Assembly: GCA_016720635.1 (NCBI GenBank)
Contig: JADKKF010000024.1
Location: 124,001-188,000, forward strand
Direction of reading: 5' to 3'
From: Saprospiraceae bacterium
GTDB lineage: Bacteria > Bacteroidota > Bacteroidia > Chitinophagales > Saprospiraceae
DNA length: 64,000 nucleotides
The notes under the pieces were generated by a model. That model was not told where the DNA came from. It did not search any database and was given only the letters and a program-made list of their open reading frames with translations. Shown here piece by piece: positions 35,379-44,523 of the stretch (positions within the stretch are counted from its first letter, which is position 1; every line of letters begins with the position of its first letter). Made by a program: the position numbers and the translations under genes.

Positions 35379-36338
35379 ATGTCAAATGCCCAAGTATTTT
35401 TAGAATTTGAAAAACCAATCGAGGTTTTATTTGAACAATTAGACAAAATTAAAGAAGTAGGCAAGGAAGGAGAAATTGACATCAGCAAATCCATCATCGA
35501 TATAGAGGATAAGATTCACAAGAAAAGGTTAGAGATATATAAAAACTTGACAGGTTGGCAAAGGGTCCAAATATCAAGGCATCCAGAGCGACCTTATACT
35601 TTGTATTATGTCAGTAAAATGTGTCGTCAATTCCAAGAACTCCACGGTGACAGATATTTTAAAGACGACAAAGCCATCGTTGGCGGCTTGGCTAAACTGG
35701 ATGATCAAACCGTGATGTTCATCGGACACCAAAAAGGGACCAATACCAAGATGAGACAGTATCGGAATTTTGGTATGCCGAATCCTGAGGGTTATCGCAA
35801 GGCATTGAGATTGATGAAATTGGCTGAAAAATTCAATATTCCCGTAGTCACTTTGATTGACACCCCTGGTGCATATCCAGGTATCGAAGCTGAAGAAAGA
35901 GGACAGGCAGAGGCTATTGCTAGAAATTTGCTTGAAATGGCGCAATTAAAAGTACCCATTCTATGTTATATCATCGGAGAAGGTGCCAGTGGTGGGGCCA
36001 TCGGGATCGGACTTGGAGACCGCGTGTTCATGCTCGAAAATACATGGTATTCTGTCATCTCGCCAGAGTCATGCTCAAGTATCCTTTGGCATAGCTGGGA
36101 CTATAAAGAACAAGCAGCTGAGGCCCTAAAATTGACTGCTGACCATATGTATAAGTTTGGATTGATAGACGGTGTCGTACCAGAGCCATTGGGCGGTGCA
36201 CATCACAATCCAGAAGAAACGGCTAAAACTTTGAAAGCACATATTAAGAAAAACCTCGCTGAACTGATGAAATTGTCCGTTGACAAAAGAATTAAAATTA
36301 GAATTGACAAGTATTCAGCCATGGGCAAAACCAAATAA
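35379..36338 (+). CDS. accA: Acetyl-CoA carboxylase carboxyltransferase subunit alpha
   Basis: The 319-residue protein is the alpha half of the carboxyltransferase that makes malonyl-CoA (EC 2.1.3.15). It shows EFEKPIEVLFEQLDKI, WQRVQISRHPERPYTLYYV, the CoA-site stretch LIDTPGAYPGIEAEERGQAEAIARNL and GEGASGGAIGIGLGDRV, followed by YSVISPESCSSILW. Length is usual. dapA begins 7 bp downstream, so they may be co-transcribed. Subunits accB, accC and accD are not in this window. Confidence 0.96.
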   Translation: MSNAQVFLEFEKPIEVLFEQLDKIKEVGKEGEIDISKSIIDIEDKIHKKRLEIYKNLTGWQRVQISRHPERPYTLYYVSKMCRQFQELHGDRYFKDDKAIVGGLAKLDDQTVMFIGHQKGTNTKMRQYRNFGMPNPEGYRKALRLMKLAEKFNIPVVTLIDTPGAYPGIEAEERGQAEAIARNLLEMAQLKVPILCYIIGEGASGGAIGIGLGDRVFMLENTWYSVISPESCSSILWHSWDYKEQAAEALKLTADHMYKFGLIDGVVPEPLGGAHHNPEETAKTLKAHIKKNLAELMKLSVDKRIKIRIDKYSAMGKTK

Positions 36339-36345
36339 AATTATC

Positions 36346-37260
36346 ATGACAGATAATAAAATAAATCCTTGGGAAGGAACTGGAGTCGCATTGGTTACAC
36401 CATTTTTAAATGGTAATATTGACTTTGAAAATTTAACCAAAATTATTAATCACGTAATCGATGGTGGGGTTGATTTCCTTGTAAGTCTTGGTACTACTGG
36501 GGAAACCGCCACATTAAGCGATGAAGAAATCCAGCAAGTCATAGCGCATACGATTTCGGTCAATAAAGGCCGTGTGCCCCTCGTTATCGGAAACTTTGGA
36601 GGAAACAATACTCTCGAATTAGCTCAAAAGCTTCGGAATACTGATTTTGATGGAATTTCGGCTCTTTTATGTTCCAGTCCTTCATACCTCAAACCAACCC
36701 AAGAAGGCATTTATCGGCATTATATGGAATTGGCTGAGGCGAGTCCACTACCCATTATTATATACAATGTTCCTAGTAGGACGGCATCCAATGTTGAGGC
36801 TGAGACTACTATTCGATTGGCTGCTGCTAGCGAAAAATTCGTAGCCATAAAAGAAGCCAGTGGCGACTTATACCAGTCGATGTATATCATACAAAATTGT
36901 AGAAAAGACTTCAACGTGCTTTCGGGAGACGATCCTACGGCTCTTCCCATCATAGCTTCAGGAGGTAAGGGGGTCATCTCTGTCATCGCCAACGCCTTGC
37001 CTTTGGAGATGAGTTCTTTGGTCAATGCGGCTCTGGCTGATGATTTTGAAAAAGCAAGAAAAATTAATGGAGCCTTACTAGAAATGTACTGGTGGCTTTT
37101 CTGCGAAGGCAATCCTGTGGGAATAAAGTCCATCATGCACCATCTAGGTTTATGCAAAAGGGATGTGCGGTTGCCATTGGTACCTATGTCTGAAGCAAAT
37201 TATAAGGGAATCCCTGCAGATTTAAAACTGATGCGAGGTGACCTAAAAACCATCCTTTAG
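36346..37260 (+). CDS. dapA: 4-hydroxy-tetrahydrodipicolinate synthase
   Basis: A 304-residue TIM-barrel aldolase (EC 4.3.3.7) that condenses pyruvate and aspartate semialdehyde on the lysine/diaminopimelate path. It shows GTGVALVTPF, SLGTTGETATLSDEE, YNVPSRTASNVE with the catalytic Tyr, and the Schiff-base Lys in FVAIKEASGD, then VLSGDDPTALPI and GGKGVISVIAN. The start is the ATG at 36346. A TTG 66 bp earlier, inside accA, opens a longer frame that I reject. It follows accA by 7 bp. Confidence 0.93.
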   Translation: MTDNKINPWEGTGVALVTPFLNGNIDFENLTKIINHVIDGGVDFLVSLGTTGETATLSDEEIQQVIAHTISVNKGRVPLVIGNFGGNNTLELAQKLRNTDFDGISALLCSSPSYLKPTQEGIYRHYMELAEASPLPIIIYNVPSRTASNVEAETTIRLAAASEKFVAIKEASGDLYQSMYIIQNCRKDFNVLSGDDPTALPIIASGGKGVISVIANALPLEMSSLVNAALADDFEKARKINGALLEMYWWLFCEGNPVGIKSIMHHLGLCKRDVRLPLVPMSEANYKGIPADLKLMRGDLKTIL

Positions 37261-37304
37261 ACAAGCTGCTAGAGGATTTATTTAAAAAAAATTGAAAAGA
37301 CTTT

Positions 37305-39731
37305 ATGACAATTTCATTAGAATGGTTAAATGATTTTTTAACTTTAGAAAAATATTCCATCGATGATATTTCGATGATGCTAACCGATATAGGTCTAGAG
37401 GTTGAAGACATTTCGACATTTGAATCTATAAAAGGAGGCTTAGCTGGAGTCGTCATAGGAGAAGTTATTACTTGTGAAAAACATCCAAACGCGGACAAAT
37501 TAAGCATCACCACCGTCAATATTGGGCATGGACCATTTTTAAATATAGTTTGTGGCGCTCCAAATGTCGCTCAAGGACAAAAAGTACTCGTAGCTACAAT
37601 CGGCACCACGATTCATCTATCGGATGGAAAATCATTTGAAATAAAGGCAGCTAAAATTCGAGGAGTGGATTCTGAGGGCATGATATGCGCTTCTGACGAA
37701 TTAGGGCTGGGTGATGACCACAGTGGTATCATCGTTTTACCCTCGGATGTAAACATCGGGATGAAAGCATCTGAATATTTTCAAGTGCATACCGATACGG
37801 CCATCTCAATTGGTTTGACGCCAAATAGAAGCGATGCGACGTGTCATAAAGGGGTTGCTGACGACTTAGCCGCTGCATATGATGTACGTTTTGGAGATAA
37901 TATTAAAAAATCCATCAATCATAATACACCTGAATTCTCAGACCAACTGAGTGCTGTTCCAGTTACAGTAAAAAATGTCGCAGATTGTCCAAGATATACT
38001 GGCATTTTACTAGAAAATATAAAAATAAAACCAAGCCCAGCTTGGATGCAAAACCGATTAAAAACCATTGGAGTACGTCCAATCAACAATGTGGTGGATA
38101 TTACCAATTTTGTATTGCACGAATTGGGTCAACCTTTACACGCATTTGATTTCGATCAAATAAAAGGCGAAAAAATAAAAGTCCAAACTTTACCAGATCA
38201 GACCGTTTTTGTGTCTTTAGACGGCCAAGAAAGAAAACTTTCGTCCAATGATCTCATGATATGTGACGGCGAGGACAACCCAATGTGCATTGCTGGTGTA
38301 TTTGGTGGTCTTTCTTCTGGTGTCACTGAAAAAACCACCCGTGTATTTCTTGAATCTGCACATTTTTCGGCATCAAAGGTTCGTAAATCATCCATGATGC
38401 ACAATCTTCGGTCGGATGCTGCTAGAATTTTCGAAAAAGGATCCGATCCCAATATCTGTTTGACCGCCTTGTACAGAGCGGTAGAGCTACTTGGTGAATA
38501 CGCCGATGCAACAATTGCTTCAAGCATAGTTGATTGTTATCCAAATAAAATGGAGCCGACAAAGGTCCAATTAAGGCCGACAAAGCTTAATGATATCAGT
38601 GGCATCACCTTTGAAACAGCAGTGATTGAGAAGATTTTAAGTGCGATGTCCATGCCATTTTCTAAAGAATCCGATTATTATTTGGTAAATGTGCCTACCA
38701 ACAAAGCAGATGTTACTAGAGAAATCGACCTCATCGAAGAAATAATTAGAATATATGGAATGAATAATATTCCTTACACAGATCGCATTCAAAGCGCAAT
38801 ATCTTTTGCACAAAAGCCTGATCCACATACGATTCAAGAGTCAGTAGGAAATTTTTTGGCCGCTAACGGATTCTTGGAGGCTATGTCCTTGTCGATCATA
38901 CCTTCACAAAAATATGCCAATCAGGAAGCTTTAATCAAAATCAATAATACCTCAAATGTCCATTTGGATGCGATGCGTCCAAATTTAGAAATCAGTTTAC
39001 TGGACAATATTGCTTTCAATATCAATCGCCAACAAACCAGTTTAAAGATTTTTGAATTTGGGAATACCTATTCGGTAAATGCTAACGGGGACTTTGAAGA
39101 ATCGCAAAAATTGTGCATTGGTATCACTGGTCTGAGATATCCAGAACAGTGGAATACCGACAAAAAAAGCAAATCAGATTTCTACTCCATCAAAGGAATC
39201 GTCGAAGCCATTTTATCCTGGGTAGGCATTAAAAAATTAAATTTTAAGGAATTTAATGATGATTACTATGAGTATGGTTTAGAGATTTATTTTGGCGCAA
39301 AAAATCTCGGCAAATTCGGAGCAATTTCCACAAATATGTTAAAAGCAAATGGATTAAAGCAGGATGTTTATGCCGCTTCCTTAGACTGGAATGCAATATT
39401 AGGTAGTATATTGATAGAACCCAATAGAACAGAAGCCATCACCAAGTTTCCACAAATCATACGAGATATTGCGCTTATTTTACCCAATGAAATAAATTAT
39501 ATAGATTTAGAAAAAGAAATTACAAAACAAAATCACGCCAATATAAAATCAGTCACGCTTTTTGATATTTACAAAAATGAAAATCAACTTGGCAAAGGAT
39601 TAAAATCTTATGCCATCCGTATAGTTTTTGAAGACATGAACGCCACGATGGAGGACAAATTAATCGATGGAATTATGGAAAAAATAAACCAAAAACTATC
39701 TGACAAGTTTGGCGCAAAACTTCGAGAATAA
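37305..39731 (+). CDS. pheT: Phenylalanine--tRNA ligase subunit beta
   Basis: The 808-residue beta subunit (EC 6.1.1.20). From the N-terminus: MTISLEWLNDFL, a tRNA-binding (EMAP-like) domain with VIGEVITCEKHPNADKLSI and IVCGAPNVAQGQKV, the B3/B4 editing region with LTPNRSDATCHKG, the B5 domain, a catalytic-like core (LDAMRPNLEISLLDNIAFN) and a C-terminal FDX-ACB domain beginning near TKFPQIIRDIALILP. Length is standard. pheS is not adjacent. ribD begins 9 bp downstream. Confidence 0.96.
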   Translation: MTISLEWLNDFLTLEKYSIDDISMMLTDIGLEVEDISTFESIKGGLAGVVIGEVITCEKHPNADKLSITTVNIGHGPFLNIVCGAPNVAQGQKVLVATIGTTIHLSDGKSFEIKAAKIRGVDSEGMICASDELGLGDDHSGIIVLPSDVNIGMKASEYFQVHTDTAISIGLTPNRSDATCHKGVADDLAAAYDVRFGDNIKKSINHNTPEFSDQLSAVPVTVKNVADCPRYTGILLENIKIKPSPAWMQNRLKTIGVRPINNVVDITNFVLHELGQPLHAFDFDQIKGEKIKVQTLPDQTVFVSLDGQERKLSSNDLMICDGEDNPMCIAGVFGGLSSGVTEKTTRVFLESAHFSASKVRKSSMMHNLRSDAARIFEKGSDPNICLTALYRAVELLGEYADATIASSIVDCYPNKMEPTKVQLRPTKLNDISGITFETAVIEKILSAMSMPFSKESDYYLVNVPTNKADVTREIDLIEEIIRIYGMNNIPYTDRIQSAISFAQKPDPHTIQESVGNFLAANGFLEAMSLSIIPSQKYANQEALIKINNTSNVHLDAMRPNLEISLLDNIAFNINRQQTSLKIFEFGNTYSVNANGDFEESQKLCIGITGLRYPEQWNTDKKSKSDFYSIKGIVEAILSWVGIKKLNFKEFNDDYYEYGLEIYFGAKNLGKFGAISTNMLKANGLKQDVYAASLDWNAILGSILIEPNRTEAITKFPQIIRDIALILPNEINYIDLEKEITKQNHANIKSVTLFDIYKNENQLGKGLKSYAIRIVFEDMNATMEDKLIDGIMEKINQKLSDKFGAKLRE

Positions 39732-39740
39732 AGCGAGATC

Positions 39741-40796
39741 ATGAGTAGTCCCTTTAATCAGCTAGACTTGGCATATATGGATAGGGCTATCCAATTGGCC
39801 AAATTAGGAGGGACTCAAGTAAAAACCAATCCTAACGTCGGTGCGGTCATTGTCCATAACCAAACCATAATTGGTGAAGGATGGCACGAGTATTTTGGAG
39901 GACCTCACGCCGAAGTAAATGCCTTGAAATCGGTGCAAGAGCAGGACTTGCAAAAATTGAAGGATTCGACCATTTACGTCACCTTGGAGCCGTGCAATCA
40001 TCATGGTAAAACACCACCTTGCGTAGAAGCAATAATCCAAAATAAAATACCGCGAGTTGTCATTGGGGCACTCGATCCCAATCCTCAGATGGCAGGTTCA
40101 AGTATCAAGATTTTAGAAGCCGCGGGCATCGAGGTTTGTATGAGTGAAAGAATCATTGAAGGCAAAAACTTAATTGAAAAATTTTCAATCCAGCAAGCCG
40201 AGAAAAGACCATTTATAACGTTAAAATGGGCTGAAACCTTTGATGGATTTATAGGATCAAATACAGAAAGACTTGCCATATCTCATCCATTGACTCAATT
40301 CTGGACGCATCGATTGAGATCGGAACGTCAAGCGATTTGGGTTGGTAAAAATACGCTGGTTTTGGACAATCCACTCCTAGACATTCGCAAATCAACAGGC
40401 ATCACACCAAGGATCATCGTCTTGGATAGAAAGGGAAATTTGCCTAGCTATTTGCAGATATTCAATCACCCAGAGAACATTTTATACATTACAGAAAATC
40501 ATAATATAATAGATTTGCCTGCCAATGTTTCTATGCATTACATATATCCACAAACTACCCTTTCTGATATTTTGCGCGAAATATATGCAAACGGAATTGG
40601 CTCTATCCTAGTAGAGGGCGGAGCTACAACGCTCGAAGACTTCTTTCAACAAAACTTATGGGATGAATGCTTCAAAATACAATCGCCAAACTCAATTGAA
40701 AGGGCCAATATTAAGGCCCCATCAATTCATAACTCTTGGTTGTTGCTTAACCAGATTGGCTCTGATTTAATTTTCTTGAAAAAGAGGAAAGTTTAG
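39741..40796 (+). CDS. ribD: Bifunctional riboflavin biosynthesis protein RibD
   Basis: The 351-residue protein joins a deaminase (EC 3.5.4.26) and a reductase (EC 1.1.1.193) for two steps of riboflavin synthesis. The deaminase has the zinc motif HAEVNALK and PCNHHGKTPPC with VGAVIVHNQTIIGEGWHEYFGGPHAE. The reductase follows from about residue 150: RPFITLKWAETFDGFIG, WTHRLRSERQAIWVGKNT and SILVEGGATTLEDF. It is close to pheT and convergent with efp. Confidence 0.95.
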   Translation: MSSPFNQLDLAYMDRAIQLAKLGGTQVKTNPNVGAVIVHNQTIIGEGWHEYFGGPHAEVNALKSVQEQDLQKLKDSTIYVTLEPCNHHGKTPPCVEAIIQNKIPRVVIGALDPNPQMAGSSIKILEAAGIEVCMSERIIEGKNLIEKFSIQQAEKRPFITLKWAETFDGFIGSNTERLAISHPLTQFWTHRLRSERQAIWVGKNTLVLDNPLLDIRKSTGITPRIIVLDRKGNLPSYLQIFNHPENILYITENHNIIDLPANVSMHYIYPQTTLSDILREIYANGIGSILVEGGATTLEDFFQQNLWDECFKIQSPNSIERANIKAPSIHNSWLLLNQIGSDLIFLKKRKV

Positions 40797-40805
40797 ATCG
40801 TAAAA

Positions 40806-41372
40806 CTAAACTTTAACACGTTCCATATAGGTTCCCGTAGTTGTATCAACCCTAACGGTATCTCCTTGGTTGATAAAAAGAGGAACTTTAATTTCTGCAC
40901 CTGTATCGATCGTGGCTGGTTTCATTGCATTCGTAGCCGTATCGCCTTTGACGCCAGGTTCGCTATACGTGATTTCATACGTCCAGCTACTAGGCATTTC
41001 AATGGTCAAGATGGTATCCTTTTCAGAGTGATAAAGGATGTCAACGTTCATTCCTTCTTTGAGAAATTCAGAATTGTCAATAAGCTTTGCGTCTATTGAT
41101 ACCTGATCGAATGTTTCATTATTCATGAAATTAAATCCAGATTCATCTTGATACAAGTATTGAAAAACCCTTCTTTCTACCCGAACTATATCGATTCTAG
41201 CTCCGCTAGGGAATGTATTATCTAAAACTTTACCTGTTGTCAATGATTTAAGTTTTGTTCTAACAAAAGCGTTGCCTTTTCCAGGTTTTACGTGCAAAAA
41301 TTCAACTACTTTAAATACATCATGACTGAACTCAATACACAATCCATTTTTAATCTCTGATGTGGATGCCAT
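40806..41372 (-). CDS. efp: Translation elongation factor P
   Basis: The 188-residue factor has three beta-barrel domains: KOW-like (IKNGLCIEFSHDVFKVVEF), the tip loop HVKPGKGNAFVRTKLKSL carrying the conserved Lys that contacts the P-site tRNA, and two OB domains ending VDTTTGTYMERVKV. It relieves stalling at polyproline. No modification enzyme (epmA/earP) is in this window. fabH lies 36 bp upstream on the same strand, so the two are likely co-transcribed. Confidence 0.96.
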   Translation of the reverse strand: MASTSEIKNGLCIEFSHDVFKVVEFLHVKPGKGNAFVRTKLKSLTTGKVLDNTFPSGARIDIVRVERRVFQYLYQDESGFNFMNNETFDQVSIDAKLIDNSEFLKEGMNVDILYHSEKDTILTIEMPSSWTYEITYSEPGVKGDTATNAMKPATIDTGAEIKVPLFINQGDTVRVDTTTGTYMERVKV

Positions 41373-41408
41373 AAAAAATTTAATATTATAAAAAAAATAA
41401 AATAAAGT

Positions 41409-42398
41409 CTAATAAGCCCATGTAAGGTAAATTGCACCCCAAGTGAATCCACCTCCGAAAGCAGTTAAAATAAGCTTATCGCCTTTTTTCAATTGAGGCT
41501 CATATTCCCAAAGACAAAGTGGAATCGTACCTGCGGTAGTATTTCCATACTTTTGGATATTTACCATTACTTTTTCAGACGGGAAATTTAAAAATTCTCC
41601 GATAGATTGTATGATCCTAATATTCGCCTGATGCGGTACCAACCAATCCAATTCCGATTTCTCCAAATGATTTCGATCCAACAATTCGCTGATAACATTC
41701 GACATACCCCTAACAGCCATCCGAAATACGGGTTGCCCATCTTGGAAAATATAGTGTTCTCTCGCATCTACTGTTTCATGCGTAGCCGGAAAAGCTGAAC
41801 CTCCTGCTTTCATATGAAGGTAATTGTAGCCCGAACCATCAGACTTCAACAACACATCTTGGACGCCAAAGCCTTCAACATTTGGCTCTAACATCACCGC
41901 TCCTGCCCCATCACCAAAGATGATACAAGTACTTCGATCTTGATAATCTACTATCCTAGACATACAATCAGCCCCTACAACGATTACTTTTTTGTGCGCA
42001 CCTGACTCTATGAATCTAACTCCCGTACTCAATGCAAAAAGGAATCCACTACAAGCAGCTCTTACTTCTAGACCATAGGCGTTGGTACAGCCAGTTTTAT
42101 CACAAATCAGTGCACCTGTATCTGGGAAAACATAATCACCAGAGATGGTCGCACAGACGATCAATTCAACATCCTTCGGATCCGTATTGGTTTTCTCCAA
42201 AAGCAATTTAACTGCTTCTGCGCCCATATCAGAAGTCGCCTTCTTAGGATCTTTTATATATCTACGTTCGGAAATACCAGTCCGTGTTCTGATCCACTCA
42301 TCATTGGTATCAACCATTTTTTCAAGATCAGCATTAGTTATTACCCCGTCAGGAACATGCCCAGCTACTCCTGTAATTGCTGCTGTAATTCGACTCAT
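41409..42398 (-). CDS. fabH: Beta-ketoacyl-ACP synthase III
   Basis: The 329-residue thiolase-fold enzyme (EC 2.3.1.180) that starts fatty acid synthesis from acyl-CoA and malonyl-ACP. The triad is visible: Cys in VRAACSGFLFAL, His in LVPHQANIRII and Asn in YGNTTAGTIPL; NDEWIRTRTGISERRY and FGDGAGAVML are further family marks. Length is normal. The common neighbours rpmF and plsX are absent. It precedes efp by 36 bp. Confidence 0.95.
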   Translation of the reverse strand: MSRITAAITGVAGHVPDGVITNADLEKMVDTNDEWIRTRTGISERRYIKDPKKATSDMGAEAVKLLLEKTNTDPKDVELIVCATISGDYVFPDTGALICDKTGCTNAYGLEVRAACSGFLFALSTGVRFIESGAHKKVIVVGADCMSRIVDYQDRSTCIIFGDGAGAVMLEPNVEGFGVQDVLLKSDGSGYNYLHMKAGGSAFPATHETVDAREHYIFQDGQPVFRMAVRGMSNVISELLDRNHLEKSELDWLVPHQANIRIIQSIGEFLNFPSEKVMVNIQKYGNTTAGTIPLCLWEYEPQLKKGDKLILTAFGGGFTWGAIYLTWAY

Positions 42399-42714
42399 AC
42401 TACTAATATTGTTAATGAGGCTGCAAAAATACTAATTAATTGCCACACTCGAACCACCAATAATCGATTATTATTATATTTATATACGCCTAAAAAATCC
42501 TTCCTTACTTCTATCTGTATCTGACATTATAGAAAATATCATCGACTTTGTACTTTTGGATTATTAATTTATTATTAAATATTTTCAGAAAAAAATCAAA
42601 TTCAATTTTGGAAACTGGAATTAAAATAAAAGGTTTCAATTTCAACTCTCAATGAACAAAAGATTCTATCTTTAACCATAAAGTATTAAAATTTTAAACG
42701 AAAAATAAATCATC

Positions 42715-43077
42715 ATGATAGCTTTAACGAATATCGTCATAGGAGCCATAGCGTTATTACACCTTTACATTCTTTGGTTTGAAATGTTTGCATGGGAAAC
42801 ACGGGGGCCGAAAATATTTAGAGGCTTTCCAAAAGACCTATTTAAGCCAACGAAAAACTTGGCGGCCAATCAAGGCTTGTACAATGGATTTTTAGCGGCA
42901 GGACTCATCTGGTCTTTACTTATTCAGAACCTAGAATGGAAGGACAATATAGCGATGTTTTTCCTCGGTTGCATTGCCATAGCGGGTATTTATGGTTACT
43001 TTTCAGCGTCCAAACGCATCATTTATGTCCAAACTTTGCCCGCTCTTTTGGGTATGATTTTGGTATATCTCTTTTAA
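42715..43077 (+). CDS. DUF1304 family membrane protein
   Basis: A 120-residue protein with about four membrane segments (TNIVIGAIALLHLYILWFEM, GFLAAGLIWSLLI, AMFFLGCIAIAGIYGYF, TLPALLGMILVYLF). The family marks are MFAWETRGPKIF and NQGLYNGFLAAGL, as in DUF1304. Function unknown; it is an inner-membrane protein. It stands alone and shares a bidirectional-type terminator with porV. Confidence 0.85.
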   Translation: MIALTNIVIGAIALLHLYILWFEMFAWETRGPKIFRGFPKDLFKPTKNLAANQGLYNGFLAAGLIWSLLIQNLEWKDNIAMFFLGCIAIAGIYGYFSASKRIIYVQTLPALLGMILVYLF

Positions 43078-43082
43078 TCAAT

Positions 43083-43114
43083 AAAAAAAGCCACTTAAAT
43101 CAATAAATGGCTTT
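43083..43114 (-). terminator. Terminator of porV, possibly bidirectional
   Basis: AAAGCCA and TGGCTTT form a 7-bp stem. On the minus strand seven T follow, fit for the porV end; on the plus strand it lies just past the DUF1304 stop. Confidence 0.65.
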
Positions 43115-43141
43115 CCTTATATAATTTTTTAAAAAACTCAA

Positions 43142-44356
43142 TTAAAAGTCTCCTTCTATGATTTCTTCATTAGCGGTTTTTCCTTCATTGAAATCCAACA
43201 ACAATGAGAATCTCAAAGTATTATCCAATGGGTTTCTTTGATTAGATGTTCCGACCAAATACGCCAAATTTATACCGAAAACGTTGTATTTAAGTCCTAA
43301 ACCGACCGTCAAATATTTCCGATTACCCTTGAACTTGTCTTCAGAAACATAACCAGCTCTAACAGCAAATTGACTATTGTAAACATATTCTACACCAATA
43401 TTATACATCAATTCACTAACTTCTTCCTTGAATCCACCTTGAGCATCGCTGAATGATCCCAAAAGACCAGAAAACATTGATTTTTCCCTCCAGTCATTGA
43501 TGGAGTTTCCGTTTTCATCTGTATATGCCGGAGTGGGCGTTGGAGTCAATAATTTGTTGATATCTAACGCAAATGTTATTTTGTTAAATGCATCCATGTC
43601 TTTAGAATAAGCAGCACCTATTCCCAAATTGGACGGAATGAAATCCCTTGATTGATTCCTCGTATAGGTAATTTTCGAACCAATATTGGTCATCGCTACT
43701 CCGACCATTAAATCTCCTCCTTTTTTGAATGGTTTACGGTAGGTCATGGACAAATCAGCAGCACCTGCTATACCTTTTGCGATTTCAATACCATCCACGA
43801 CTTTGCCCGAAGCCAAATCTGAATAGATGAATTTTCCACTCAATCCAATCGCTAAGTTGTTAGACAATCTTCTAGAATATCCTATAAGTGCCTCGAATTC
43901 ATTTGGTTTTCCTTCACCAGCCGGTTCACCGTTTTCATTGGTAAAGGCAATTTGTCCTAAGCTAAAATATCTCAAGCCAAATCCAATCCCTTGAGTAGAA
44001 TCGAATTTTGTGAAACCTGATAAATATGCCAAATAGATATCATTTAAGCCTAAAGATCTCAACCACGGTGTATAAGTTGCTGATAATTGTGTTTTTTGCG
44101 TGGCAAATGCCATTTTAGATGAGTTATAATACATCGTGTTTGCATCAGGAGAAATGGCTATACCTGCATCTCCCATACCAGCACCACGGCCGTCAGGAGT
44201 AATTCTCAAAAATGGAACTGCTGTCACGATAACAGATGGTGGGCAATCACCTTCAAACTGTCTGGTAACAACATTATAGGAACATGGGGTTTGCGCTGAT
44301 AGATTGCTTATAATTTGTAAACAAAAAGCAGTTATCAATAATAAATTTAATTTCAT
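43142..44356 (-). CDS. porV: Type IX secretion outer-membrane protein PorV
   Basis: A 404-residue beta-barrel protein of the PorV/LptO family, counted from the ATG at 44356 that begins the signal peptide MKLNLLLITAFCLQIISNLSAQ; the frame extends 11 codons to a TTG upstream. It shows FLRITPDGRGAGMGDAGIAISPDANTMYYN, typical of PorV/PorQ barrels, and SKMAFATQKTQLSATYTPWLR, IYLAYLSGF. The FadL-like barrel shuttles T9SS cargo from the SprA channel to the attachment complex with PorU. It lies 168 bp after porU on the same strand, as in other Bacteroidota. Confidence 0.9.
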   Translation of the reverse strand: MKLNLLLITAFCLQIISNLSAQTPCSYNVVTRQFEGDCPPSVIVTAVPFLRITPDGRGAGMGDAGIAISPDANTMYYNSSKMAFATQKTQLSATYTPWLRSLGLNDIYLAYLSGFTKFDSTQGIGFGLRYFSLGQIAFTNENGEPAGEGKPNEFEALIGYSRRLSNNLAIGLSGKFIYSDLASGKVVDGIEIAKGIAGAADLSMTYRKPFKKGGDLMVGVAMTNIGSKITYTRNQSRDFIPSNLGIGAAYSKDMDAFNKITFALDINKLLTPTPTPAYTDENGNSINDWREKSMFSGLLGSFSDAQGGFKEEVSELMYNIGVEYVYNSQFAVRAGYVSEDKFKGNRKYLTVGLGLKYNVFGINLAYLVGTSNQRNPLDNTLRFSLLLDFNEGKTANEEIIEGDF

Positions 44357-44523
44357 TGGATAATTGTTAAATATAAATTTTTTTATCAAAAAGTAATGGT
44401 CAGAATATTAACGTTATAATAACAAAATATTATATATTATAAAGTAAATTGTCACAAGTTTTACTTGAAAAGTCGAGCAAATTTAAACATATTAATTTAA
44501 TAATATCTTTTTTATATTAAATA

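Noticed and set aside
36280..36345. Upstream extension of dapA from a TTG
   Set aside because: It lies inside accA; the ATG at 36346 fits the family N-terminus.
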